From the NCBI GenBank assembly GCA_964644025.1, contig CAZXVW010000140.1:1-11561 (forward strand): a DNA stretch of 11,561 nucleotides, read 5' to 3'. This document shows positions 1 to 7,963 of this stretch, piece after piece (the first letter of the stretch is position 1; every line of letters begins with the position of its first letter). Under the pieces are notes generated by a model, which ran no database searches, was not told the DNA's origin, and saw only the letters and a program-made list of their open reading frames with translations. This stretch comes from CAZXVW01 sp964644025. GTDB taxonomy: Bacteria > Acidobacteriota > Terriglobia > Bryobacterales > Bryobacteraceae. The position numbers and the translations under genes were made by a program.

Positions 1-31
1 ACAGCGTTTCGTAGAACAGCCAGTAGAACAT
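1..31 (-). CDS. mraY: MraY, phospho-MurNAc-pentapeptide transferase (5' end only)
   Basis: Only the first ten codons lie in the window, read leftwards from an ATG at 31-29 and giving MFYWLFYETL. This matches the typical MraY beginning, a short hydrophobic, aromatic N-terminus before the first membrane helix. The position directly after murF is the usual dcw order. A GAGG ribosome-binding site at 43-40 abuts the murF TAA stop (39-37), and the ATG follows five bases after that stop, so translation is probably coupled. MraY is the integral membrane enzyme that moves phospho-MurNAc-pentapeptide from UDP to undecaprenyl phosphate to form lipid I. The identification rests on ten residues plus synteny; everything downstream is outside the window. 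Confidence 0.85.
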   Translation of the reverse strand, partial: MFYWLFYETL

Positions 32-36
32 TCCGC

Positions 37-1418
37 TTACCTCGCCCGGCTCCCCGGCGCCGGCGGCCGCCGCGGACCGGAGCCCAAGAATCTCTCCAGC
101 GCCCGCTCCACATGCGTGGCGCGGGAGCCTTTGAACAGAATGACGTCGCCCTCACGGGCCAGCGTTCGTAAATGGTCGCCGGCTTCCTCCGGCCCGGGAA
201 AAAAATACGCGGCGCTGGCCGGTAGACCTGCATCGACGGCTGCGTCCGCCATCCGGCGGGCCGCGCCGCGTATTCCCACGAGCACATCAACCCCGCACGC
301 CGCAACATAGCGTCCAATCTCCTGGTGCAGGGTCTCGGCCCAGCGACCGAGCTCGAGCATCTCCCCCAGCACGGCGATGCGCCGCCGCGCCGGTGTGTCC
401 CGGAGCGTTTCCAGCATGGTGCGGACCGCGTCCGGGTTGGAGTTGTAGCAATCGTCCAAGATCGTGATCCCCTGGTGGGTGAAGCGCCGGCCCCGCATCG
501 GGGAGGCTTCCAGCGCGGCGACGGCGGGAGCCAGTTGCCGCGGCTCGATGCCGAACAGGCCGGCCACGGCGATTCCAGCGAGGATGTTGGAAACCGCGTG
601 GCGGCCTTGCAGGCGCGTCTCGAACCAGCCTGCGCCGGCGAGATGGAACCGCATCCCCTGCGCCGAGCGCTCGAGCCGGTCGGCGCGGACATCGGCCCGA
701 TCGCTGAAGCCGAACGTCACCACCGGGCCGGGGTGGACTTCCCGAAAGCGGAGCACGCGCGCATCATCGGCGTTCAGTACCGCGGCGCCGTTGCGAGGCA
801 ATGCCTCGATCAGCTCGCGCTTGGCCCGCGCCACGCCGTCAATCGAATCGAAGTTCTCCAGGTGGGCATAACCCACGTTCGTCACCACGCCGATGTCCGG
901 GCGCGCGATGGCGGCGAGCTTCCGGATCTCGCCGGGGTGGTTCATTCCAATCTCGAGAACAGCGGTCTCACTGTCGTCGGGCAGCCGGAGAATCGACAGC
1001 GGCAGGCCGACGTCGTTGTTGAAGTTCCCGACGGTTTTACCCGCCTTCAGCCGGGTTCCCAGCAAGCTGGCGATGATGTCCTTGGTGGTGGTCTTGCCGG
1101 CGCTGCCGGTGACGGCGACCACCGTCCCCGGCCAGCGCCGGCGAGCCCAAGTTGCCAGCGTTTGGAGAGCCCGGTAAGAATCGTCGACCGGGAGCAAGGC
1201 GCCGCCGGCCGCCAGTTCGCGATCCACCACCGCCGCCACGGCTCCTTTCTCCAGGGCCTGCGGCACAAAATCATGCCCGTCGTGGTTCGGTCCCCGGAGG
1301 GCGAAGAACAGGTCGCCGGGCTGGAGAGTCCGCGAATCCACGCTCCAGCCGGAGACCCGCACCGGCGGCGGCGCCGCGCCGCTGCCGATCGCCGCCGCCA
1401 CCTCTGGCAAACCGAACA

Positions 1419-1422
<4 letters not shown>
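37..1422 (-). CDS. murF: MurF, UDP-MurNAc-tripeptide:D-Ala-D-Ala ligase
   Basis: This cytoplasmic ligase uses ATP to add D-Ala-D-Ala to UDP-MurNAc-tripeptide, the last soluble step of peptidoglycan precursor synthesis. The 461 residues are a normal length for the family and show the three Mur-ligase domains. The UDP-binding N-domain includes VDSRTLQPGDLFFAL near 28-42. The central ATPase has the P-loop GSAGKTTT at 106-113, NFNNDVGLPL at 133-142, LEIGMNHPGEI at 156-166, and a lysine (about 201, in RAKRE) where the family carries its carbamylated Lys. The C-domain shows DDCYNSNPDA near 323-332 and FKGSRATHVE near 430-439. The start is the first ATG of an ATGATGA string: murE's TGA stop overlaps it by four bases, and GAGGCGGA just upstream is a good ribosome-binding site. 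Translational coupling to murE is likely. The C-terminal tail is Pro/Arg-rich and probably disordered. Confidence 0.97.
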
Positions 1423-2906
<1,484 letters not shown>

Positions 2907-2912
2907 TCCAGT

Positions 2913-4934
2913 CTATTGCGCAAATTCAACGAATACAGATTGGCCCGGCGGCAGCACGGTCCCCGGCGGCGGACGCTGTGACCGGACCAGGCCCGCCCCC
3001 ACGCACTCGACCGGCACGCCGAGCCGGGAAGCTTCCTCGAGCACGTCCCGCTTGGTCAGCCCCCGCAGGTTCGGTATTGTCGGGCCGAACAAGTAGGGAG
3101 AGGACGAAGGCTGCTGCTCGCTGACCAGGGCCGCTGCCTCCGCCGGACGGCCGGAAGAGCCACCCAGCTCCGCAATCGCCACGTCGTTCCAGTCAGCGGA
3201 ATCTTCGTTGATGTTTTCTTCGGGCTCGGCTTGCCAAACGGGGATGTCGGGGACGACGCCCAGAATCCGGAGCGCAGTCTGCGCGACCTCACGAAACACC
3301 GGCGCCGCCACGATGCCGCCGTATTTGGGTGCGTAGTTGAGCGTGACCGCCACCACCACCCTGGGATCCGCGACCGGAGCGAAGCCCACGAAGGAGGCGT
3401 TGTACAGATGCAAGTAGCGGCCGGTGGCCGGATCGAAGATTTGCGCCGAGCCGGTCTTGCCGCCGCACGTGTAGCCATCCAGCCGCGCCCGCCGCCCGGT
3501 TCCCTCCAGCACCACCCGTTCCATCATCCGGCGCAGCGCGATTGTGGTCTCGGGCCGGAGCACCCGCCGCCCCGGCTCCACCGGCTCTTCGACCCGCTTT
3601 CCGCCGGCCGGGCGCCGCCAGCGAATCAGCCGCGGCTTCGGCAGCAGGCCGCCGTTGGCCACCGCCGCTACCGCCAGGGCGAGCTGAAGCGAGGTGGCGC
3701 TGATCTCGTGCCCCATGGCCACCGAGCCGATCGAGGTCCGGCGCCATTCGCTTAAATCCCGAACCTTTCCGGGTGACTCCCCCGGCAGCGGAATCCCGGT
3801 CCGGCGCCCGAAGCCAAGCCGGCGCACGTATTCGAGCAGCCGCCGCTCACCCACCCGCAGGCCGATCTGGATCGCGCCGATGTTGCTCGACTTCGCCAGC
3901 ACCATCGAGACAGGCAGAGTGCCGTAAGCGTGAATGTCGTGGATCCTGCGGCCGAACAGGTTGAGCACGCCCGGGCCGCAGTCGATCGGCGTGTCCGGCG
4001 TCAACTCCGTCGTCTCCAGCGCCGCCGCCACCGTGACCACCTTGAACACGGAACCCGGTTCAAAGGGAACCGAGACGGCGAAGTTCGTCCGTCGCTCTAA
4101 ATCGGCCTTCGAGACGACCGGGAGGTTGGGATCGAAGGAAGGAAAATTGGATAGGGCGAGGATCTCGCCCGTTTTCGGAAGCAGCACCACGAGGCTGCCG
4201 GAGCGGCACTGGTACTGTTCGGCGGCTTTCTTCAGCGCCTGGTCCGCGACGTATTGCACCCGGCTGTCGATCGAAAGCCCGATGTCGTCGCCCGGACGAG
4301 GCCGGACCAGGACCTCGGTTTCCACCGCCTCGCTGCGGGCGTCGTTCAGGGTTCGCAGCAGGCCGGCCTGGCCTCGCAATGCAGCGTCCAGCTTCAGCTC
4401 CAGGCCGCTGTTGCCCCGTCCCTCGTAGTCAACCGTCCCGATCACCTGGGCTGCCAGCGGTCCGTTCGGATAATAGCGCTTGCTGTCTTGCTCAAACTGG
4501 ATCCAGTCCAGCTTCAGGCTGCGGAGTTTCCGGGATTCCTCCGGGCTCACTTTGTTCTTGATGCGCAGGTAGCCCCGGTTATGCCGGCGGGCCCAATCGA
4601 TCCGTTGCTCCAGGCGCACCGGGTCCAGCTTTAGAACCGGAGAAAAGATGTCCCGCGCCACGGAGAGATCCGGCGTGCGGCGGGGGTTGATTACGATGGT
4701 GTCGGCCGGCACGCTGATGGCCAGCGGCTGGCCGTGACGATCATAGATGTTTCCTCGGGCGGCCGGAATCTCGGCGGTTTCCAGGACCTGTCGCACCGAT
4801 TGCCGGGCATACTCGCTGTGACGGTATACCTGGAGCCACACCAGGCGGCCAAAGATAACCAGCGCCCATAGCACGGCGAGCCGGGCCAGCAATCGCAGCC
4901 GGCGGGTCGCCTGAATTTGCGAGTGCGGAACCAA
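2913..4934 (-). CDS. ftsI: FtsI/PBP3-type septal transpeptidase with C-terminal PASTA domain
   Basis: This is a class B penicillin-binding protein, the DD-transpeptidase that cross-links septal peptidoglycan with FtsW. Of 673 residues, about 12-36 form one N-terminal membrane helix, with the rest periplasmic. A dimerisation (pedestal) domain includes RGNIYDRHGQPLA near 60-72. The transpeptidase domain has all three active-site motifs: SVFK (Ser295, Lys298), SSN at 349-351 and KTG at 493-495. An acidic linker (about 565-610) leads to one PASTA domain, about 614-673. PASTA tails are standard in Gram-positive and some other phyla but absent from E. coli FtsI. The start is TTG: no earlier in-frame start follows the upstream TAG, a GGGGGA ribosome-binding site lies six bases before it, and the helix follows at the expected distance. 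The gene begins 27 bases after the ftsL-like stop. SpoVD-like naming is possible, but dcw position favours FtsI. Confidence 0.95.
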   Translation of the reverse strand: MVPHSQIQATRRLRLLARLAVLWALVIFGRLVWLQVYRHSEYARQSVRQVLETAEIPAARGNIYDRHGQPLAISVPADTIVINPRRTPDLSVARDIFSPVLKLDPVRLEQRIDWARRHNRGYLRIKNKVSPEESRKLRSLKLDWIQFEQDSKRYYPNGPLAAQVIGTVDYEGRGNSGLELKLDAALRGQAGLLRTLNDARSEAVETEVLVRPRPGDDIGLSIDSRVQYVADQALKKAAEQYQCRSGSLVVLLPKTGEILALSNFPSFDPNLPVVSKADLERRTNFAVSVPFEPGSVFKVVTVAAALETTELTPDTPIDCGPGVLNLFGRRIHDIHAYGTLPVSMVLAKSSNIGAIQIGLRVGERRLLEYVRRLGFGRRTGIPLPGESPGKVRDLSEWRRTSIGSVAMGHEISATSLQLALAVAAVANGGLLPKPRLIRWRRPAGGKRVEEPVEPGRRVLRPETTIALRRMMERVVLEGTGRRARLDGYTCGGKTGSAQIFDPATGRYLHLYNASFVGFAPVADPRVVVAVTLNYAPKYGGIVAAPVFREVAQTALRILGVVPDIPVWQAEPEENINEDSADWNDVAIAELGGSSGRPAEAAALVSEQQPSSSPYLFGPTIPNLRGLTKRDVLEEASRLGVPVECVGAGLVRSQRPPPGTVLPPGQSVFVEFAQ

Positions 4935-4961
4935 CCCAAGTCCCCCATCATCCCGACAATG

Positions 4962-5447
4962 CTACTGGTTACGCCGGGCCCACGCGCCGTCGGACACCGG
5001 ACGGAGCGTGACAGCGGTTTCCGGCGCCGGATCCACCAGCCGCTGAATCCGCGCCAGCTCGGCCAGCCGCGCCGGACTCACCAGCCGCGCCTCGCGGAGT
5101 TCCAGTTCGGCCCGCTCGCGGAGGAGCCACTCCTGTCTCGCTTCGAGCTTGTGGAGCTGGTAGCCGGCCAACAGGTTGTAGGCGATGGGGAACAGCACGC
5201 CCACCAGCAGCGTCACCGCCAGGCAGGCGGTGCCGATGAACCTCCAACAGGCTCCGGCCGCTTTGGGGTTCGCTTTCGGCATCACGCGCGAGTTGTCCAC
5301 TTCCTTGATCCAGAAGTAGATCTCTTCGCCGGGCAGCGCCCGCACCCGAAACTCATCGTCGTGCTCCCGGGCACCAGCGGTTTCAGCGGCCTTCCCTTTG
5401 CCGGCCGCCGTTGCAATCCACTCGACTAATGTTGCCAGCGTTGCCAT
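4962..5447 (-). CDS. ftsL: FtsL-like bitopic cell-division protein
   Basis: The 161-residue product sits between rsmH and ftsI, the invariable place of ftsL. It has the right architecture: a cytoplasmic N-terminus, one membrane helix at about 68-92 (FIGTACLAVTLLVGVLFPIA), then a charged, leucine-rich stretch at about 97-135 that looks like the short periplasmic coiled coil of FtsL. FtsL partners FtsB and FtsQ to activate the FtsWI synthase. Sequence conservation in this family is very low, so the call depends on topology and neighbourhood. The cytoplasmic part (about 65 residues) is longer than in E. coli and contains a patterned segment, EEIYFWIKEVDNSRV near 41-55, of unknown role. The ATG is preceded by a good GGGAG ribosome-binding site five bases away. 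It begins 17 bases after the rsmH stop. Confidence 0.8.
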   Translation of the reverse strand: MATLATLVEWIATAAGKGKAAETAGAREHDDEFRVRALPGEEIYFWIKEVDNSRVMPKANPKAAGACWRFIGTACLAVTLLVGVLFPIAYNLLAGYQLHKLEARQEWLLRERAELELREARLVSPARLAELARIQRLVDPAPETAVTLRPVSDGAWARRNQ

Positions 5448-5464
5448 CGTTTCTCCCGTCTGTG

Positions 5465-6331
5465 CTAGTTCATCTCCAAGGCTCGTAATTTTGCGCTACG
5501 CGAGGGCGGATTCTCCCGGACCTCCTCGCGAGTGGGCCGGACCACGTGCTTGGTCAACAGGGAGGCTTTTCCCGACTGCGCCAGCGCGCGGAAAGCCAGC
5601 TTCACCCTGCGATCCTCGACCGAGTGAAAGGTAATGAAGACCACTCGTCCGCCACTGCCCACCAGGCGCGGAAGCGCCTCCAGCAGCGCATCCAGTTCCT
5701 CGATCTCTTCGTTCACCGCGATGCGGAGGGCCAGAAAGGTTTTCGTGCTCGCGTGGAGTCTGGATTTCGTTCGGGGCACGGCCGCTTCCACGACCTGCGC
5801 CAATTGGCGCGTGGTGCGAATCGGCCGCGCCCGAACGATTGCTCTGGCTACTCTCCGTGCCCTCCTTTCTCCGCCGTAATGGAACAGCAAATCTGCCAGA
5901 TCCGGTTCGGCGATGTGGTTGATTAAATCCGCGGCGGTGCGTCCCCGGCTGCGGTCCATCCGCATGTCCAGCGGTCCATCGCTCATCAGCGAGAAACCCC
6001 GCTCCGGGGCCGTCAACTGGTAGAAACTTGAACCCAGGTCGGCGAGCAGGCCGTCCAGACGGGCAATTCCCATCTCGGCCAGTCTGGCTTCGAGTTCCGA
6101 GAATCGCCCGTGCACAAACAACGCCCGCTCCTTCCACGGCTCCAGCCGCTTCCGCGCCCGCTCGAGCGACTCCGCGTCCCGGTCGTTGGCAATCACCCGC
6201 CCGGTGCTCAGGCGCCCGGCGATCGCTTCCGTGTGGCCGCCCAGCCCCGCGGTCACGTCGGCGTAGATCCCATCCGGACGGACAGCGAGATACTGGATGA
6301 TCTCTTCGGTCATGACCGGGTAGTGATTCAT
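5465..6331 (-). CDS. rsmH: RsmH (MraW), 16S rRNA m4C1402 methyltransferase
   Basis: This enzyme is predicted to use S-adenosylmethionine to N4-methylate C1402 in the decoding centre of 16S rRNA, in the cytoplasm. The 288 residues are slightly shorter than the usual 300-315. Visible landmarks are HYPVMTEEI at 3-11, the SAM-binding motif ADVTAGLGGHTEAI at 24-37, the acidic NDRD at 49-52, DGLLADLGSS at 93-102, ERGFSLMSDGPLDMRMD near 110-126, TKTFLALRIAVNEEIEEL near 196-213, FITFHSVEDRRVK near 232-244 and NPPSRSAKLRA near 274-284. The loop after DLG reads SSFYQL where E. coli has VSSPQL, a local variant that need not impair function. The ATG follows the mraZ stop by nine bases with no strong ribosome-binding site, so reinitiation after mraZ is likely. 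Confidence 0.96.
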   Translation of the reverse strand: MNHYPVMTEEIIQYLAVRPDGIYADVTAGLGGHTEAIAGRLSTGRVIANDRDAESLERARKRLEPWKERALFVHGRFSELEARLAEMGIARLDGLLADLGSSFYQLTAPERGFSLMSDGPLDMRMDRSRGRTAADLINHIAEPDLADLLFHYGGERRARRVARAIVRARPIRTTRQLAQVVEAAVPRTKSRLHASTKTFLALRIAVNEEIEELDALLEALPRLVGSGGRVVFITFHSVEDRRVKLAFRALAQSGKASLLTKHVVRPTREEVRENPPSRSAKLRALEMN

Positions 6332-6340
6332 ACACAGCGG

Positions 6341-6826
6341 CTACTTCAGTCCTCTCATCTTCAGCTTGCGTGCTCTCTCGGGAGCCTGGGCCCTGGCCTT
6401 GGCCTGCAGTTGCTCGTAGACTTCCTTGGCGAAGACGTTGATCCTGCCCTTGAACGAATTCAGGTAAACGGGCTGATTTTCCAGGCCGAGCAGTTTTCGT
6501 AACTGCTGCGGGATCAACAGGCGCCCTTGCGCGTCCGGTTTCACCTCGATGCCGACATCCTGGGCCAGAAACGCCAGGTCCTCGGCATCCTCGATTTCCT
6601 CGGCCAGCCGCTCCAGCAGCATTTCGTTCTCGCGCCAGACGGCAATCGGGTATATACTCACTACACGGAGATCCAGCGACGTGACGAACAACGTCTTCTC
6701 ATCGAGGCTGTCAAAATACGCTTTGACCGCCGCGGGTAGCTTCAGCCGGCCCTTGTCGTCCACACGGGAGGTAAGGACTCCCCGGGGAGCTTCGAAGGGC
6801 GCCGCTGTATTGGCTGCTTGCGTCAC
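6341..6826 (-). CDS. mraZ: MraZ, transcriptional regulator of the dcw cluster
   Basis: MraZ is a DNA-binding protein with two SpoVT/AbrB-like half-domains that assembles into rings and regulates its own dcw operon. Here the 161 residues show both half-domains, each with the DxxGRLxxP signature: DDKGRLKLP at 23-31 and DAQGRLLIP at 98-106. A basic C-terminal tail (RARKLKMRGLK) extends past the second. Length is close to the usual 140-155 with a short N-terminal extension. The start is GTG at 6826-6824, six bases after a GGGA ribosome-binding site; the first AbrB domain begins about residue 15, so a later start would cut it. It is the first gene of the cluster, followed nine bases on by rsmH. 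Four GTGG-type repeats upstream fit an autoregulatory MraZ operator. Confidence 0.95.
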   Translation of the reverse strand: MTQAANTAAPFEAPRGVLTSRVDDKGRLKLPAAVKAYFDSLDEKTLFVTSLDLRVVSIYPIAVWRENEMLLERLAEEIEDAEDLAFLAQDVGIEVKPDAQGRLLIPQQLRKLLGLENQPVYLNSFKGRINVFAKEVYEQLQAKARAQAPERARKLKMRGLK

Positions 6827-6837
6827 GTCAGGTCCCG

Positions 6838-6881
6838 GTTGACCACCAATTATCCACTAGCTGGCCATTATTTGGCCACCC
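6838..6881 (-). promoter_or_regulatory. Probable MraZ operator: four 11-base direct repeats
   Basis: Read on the minus strand, four contiguous 11-base units are GGGTGGCCAAA, TAATGGCCAGC, TAGTGGATAAT and TGGTGGTCAAC. The TGG cores recur at exactly 11-base spacing (their complements start at plus positions 6843, 6854, 6865 and 6876), so all face the same side of the helix. The array ends 11 bases before the mraZ GTG start. Known MraZ operators are tandem direct repeats (TGGGN separated by five bases in E. coli) upstream of mraZ, so position, core and helical phasing all fit. Four repeats instead of three and an 11-base instead of 10-base step are lineage differences or imprecision. Binding itself is inferred. 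Confidence 0.75.
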
Positions 6882-6882
6882 T

Positions 6883-6911
6883 ATTCTGACATACGTATCG
6901 GCGGAATGCAA
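6883..6911 (-). promoter_or_regulatory. Possible promoter of the mraZ-led dcw operon
   Basis: On the minus strand, TTGCAT (6911-6906) and CAGAAT (6888-6883) are separated by 17 bases, with a TGT triplet just before the -10-like box resembling the extended -10 TGn. Matches to the sigma-70 hexamers are only moderate (3 of 6 and 4 of 6). The placement is sensible: transcription would begin about 6876, inside the first MraZ repeat, so MraZ binding would block promoter clearance. The spacer also contains the perfect palindrome ATACGTAT (6891-6898). No other equally placed pair stood out. Confidence 0.4.
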
Positions 6912-6935
6912 GATTTTTGTTAGATACCCGCCGAT
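6897..6935. repeat. 8-base inverted repeat bracketing the mraZ -35 region
   Basis: ATCGGCGG at 6897-6904 and its exact reverse complement CCGCCGAT at 6928-6935 are separated by 23 bases of AT-rich DNA. The arm centres are 31 bases apart, about three helical turns. The possible mraZ -35 box (6906-6911) lies between them. This could be a split site for a dimeric regulator acting on the dcw operon. With arms of only eight GC-rich bases, chance is a real alternative. Confidence 0.35.
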
Positions 6936-7106
6936 TTTCGCTATTTGTTCGCCATTGGAAGCCCCTCAGGACGCTCGCTTCTGCACACGGCGGGGCCAGT
7001 TACACCGCTCTCGGGCCAGCTAACAGGCTAGAGTGGCATCTGGGTGAATTCCACGACTCGGCCACTGGCGGGCCACCCGGTGGAGCGAGGCAGGAATCAG
7101 GCCGCG

Positions 7107-7123
7107 GAGATGAAACTCATCTC
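7107..7123. repeat. Perfect 7-base-pair hairpin
   Basis: GAGATGA at 7107-7113 pairs exactly with TCATCTC at 7117-7123 around an AAC loop. A further GAGATG follows at 7125-7130, which could pair with the same TCATCTC arm as an alternative. No run of T follows on either strand, so it is not a classical intrinsic terminator. It sits about 70 bases upstream of the permease start. Role unknown; it may be an operator dyad or nothing. Confidence 0.4.
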
Positions 7124-7178
7124 GGAGATGGCGCAGCGGCCCGCGCGCTGTGGAGCGTGGCCCGCGTGGCCGGTGTGG

Positions 7179-7193
7179 TAGATTCTTCACGTT
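7179..7193 (+). promoter_or_regulatory. Possible extended -10 at the start of the TauE-type gene
   Basis: TAGATT (7179-7184), preceded by TGG as in an extended -10 (TGn), lies nine bases before the ATG at 7194. No Shine-Dalgarno sequence is visible. Transcription from such an element would begin only two or three bases before the ATG, giving an almost leaderless mRNA. The same arrangement recurs before the next gene (7949-7963), with 11 of 15 bases identical. No convincing -35 box is visible. Confidence 0.35.
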
Positions 7194-7922
7194 ATGCTCG
7201 GCATTGCCCTGTGGAAGTACGCGGTCGGCGCGGTCTGTGCATTTTTCGTTGGTGTGGCCAAAGCCGGCGTGCCGGGTGTGGCCATCTGGGTGGTCCCGGT
7301 GATGGTGTTGACGGTGGGGGATGCGCGCCTGGCGGCCGGTTGGCTCCTTCCCCTTCTCTGTGTCGGCGATCTGTTCGCCGTCGGCTACTGGCGCAAGCAC
7401 GCGGAGGTGAGGCGGCTGCTGCGGCTGGCGCCGTGGGTGTTGGCCGGAATGTTGCTGGGGGCTGCGGCGCTGAGTTTACCCGAGCAAAGGCTCCGGCCGA
7501 TCGTGGGTGGGATCATCCTGTTCATGCTGCTCATCTACGTGCGCCGGCGGATCCGGCCGGAAACATTTGCCATTCCGGGCCGGACGGCTCCCTGGGGCGC
7601 GACCGCCGGTTTCGCCACCACCGTGGCCAACGCAGCCGGGCCGGTGATGAATCTTTACCTGCTCAGCAACCACCTGCCGAAGGAGCGTTTCTTGGGCACG
7701 GCGGCTTCGTTCTACTTTGTCATCAACGTGGTCAAGATTCCGATCTACGCCTGGCACGGGCTTTTCAGCCGGCAATCGCTGGGTTTCGACGCGCTGCTGT
7801 TTCCGGCCGCCGCCGCCGGAGCGATGACGGGGCGTTGGGTGTTCGATCACATCCCGCAGCGGGTGTTTGAAATCATTGTGCTGGGCTTCACCGCGGTGGC
7901 GACCTTGCTGCTGTTTCGCTAA
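7194..7922 (+). CDS. TauE/SafE-family membrane permease
   Basis: The 242-residue product is a polytopic membrane protein with roughly seven or eight hydrophobic segments, around 8-25, 28-40, 44-66, 78-96, 101-116, 134-157, 165-187, 197-214 and 223-241 (some may be re-entrant). The first repeat contains GVAKAGVPGVAIWVVPVM (20-37), and the second half has GFATTVANAAGPVMNLYLL near 139-157. This duplicated glycine-rich pattern is typical of TauE/SafE (formerly DUF81) permeases, which are linked to export of sulfite, sulfonates or other small organic anions. The substrate cannot be read from sequence, and no sulfur-metabolism gene is adjacent. The length is typical. The ATG at 7194 is supported by the immediate start of the first helix; there is no ribosome-binding site. 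The TAA stop is followed 41 bases later by the next gene, possibly cotranscribed. Confidence 0.85.
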   Translation: MLGIALWKYAVGAVCAFFVGVAKAGVPGVAIWVVPVMVLTVGDARLAAGWLLPLLCVGDLFAVGYWRKHAEVRRLLRLAPWVLAGMLLGAAALSLPEQRLRPIVGGIILFMLLIYVRRRIRPETFAIPGRTAPWGATAGFATTVANAAGPVMNLYLLSNHLPKERFLGTAASFYFVINVVKIPIYAWHGLFSRQSLGFDALLFPAAAAGAMTGRWVFDHIPQRVFEIIVLGFTAVATLLLFR

Positions 7923-7948
7923 TGTGGCGGACGGGGGGCGCGATGTGT

Positions 7949-7963
7949 TACGTTCATCACGTC
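7949..7963 (+). promoter_or_regulatory. Possible extended -10 at the start of the ARH-type lipoprotein gene
   Basis: TACGTT (7949-7954), preceded by TGT like the TGn of an extended -10, lies exactly nine bases before the ATG at 7964, with no Shine-Dalgarno sequence. It closely resembles the element before the permease gene. Transcription would begin just before the ATG. This also supports 7964 as the real start over the in-frame ATGs at 7922 and 7943. The hexamer itself matches only 3 of 6 consensus bases. Confidence 0.35.

Larger units (their letters stand above)
6827..7193. other. Divergent intergenic region between mraZ and the TauE-type gene
   Basis: This 367-base gap separates the minus-strand dcw operon from the plus-strand genes. 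The mraZ-proximal 110 bases hold the operator repeats, a possible promoter and an inverted repeat, and are AT-richer than the rest. From about 6936 to 7170 I see no convincing gene or RNA. There is a perfect 7-base hairpin (7107-7123), two copies of GGGCCAG followed by T/CTA (near 6994 and 7013), and GTGG cores at 7157, 7166 and 7175 in 9-base steps. The last 15 bases before the permease ATG look like a -10 element. I looked for the conserved cores of RNase P RNA, tmRNA and SRP RNA and did not find them. Confidence 0.8.

Noticed and set aside
6936..7170. Possible structural RNA (for example RNase P RNA, which can lie near mraZ in some bacteria).
   Set aside because: No conserved core elements of RNase P, tmRNA, SRP or 6S RNA were found on either strand by eye.
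7150..7178. Plus-strand GTGG cores at 7150, 7157, 7166 and 7175 as a second MraZ-type site before the permease.
   Set aside because: Steps of 7, 9 and 9 bases do not keep helical phase, and GTGG is common in this GC-rich stretch.
7110..7181. A 23-codon plus-strand ORF ending in AWPAWPVW, encoded by 9-base GTGG repeats, stopping 12 bases before the permease start.
   Set aside because: It resembles a Trp-rich leader peptide, but the GGAG before its ATG directly abuts it with no spacer, and its stop overlaps the probable -10 element, so the permease transcript would begin after it. The repeated Trp codons are easily explained by GC-rich sequence.
7020..7400. Minus-strand open frame (126 codons) spanning the intergenic region and the permease N-terminus.
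   Set aside because: It overlaps the permease coding sequence antisense, lacks recognisable motifs and has biased composition.
6917..7870. Long plus-strand open frame (317 codons) covering the intergenic region and most of the permease gene.
   Set aside because: It is Arg/Gly-rich with no domain-like pattern and lies out of frame with a clear nine-segment hydrophobic membrane protein; it is a high-GC shadow.
7922..7963. Upstream in-frame ATGs at 7922 (overlapping the permease TAA) and 7943 as the start of the lipoprotein gene.
   Set aside because: They would add charged and aromatic residues ahead of a well-formed lipoprotein signal, and the 7964 ATG has the same upstream context as the permease start. 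Coupled starting at 7922 is not fully excluded.
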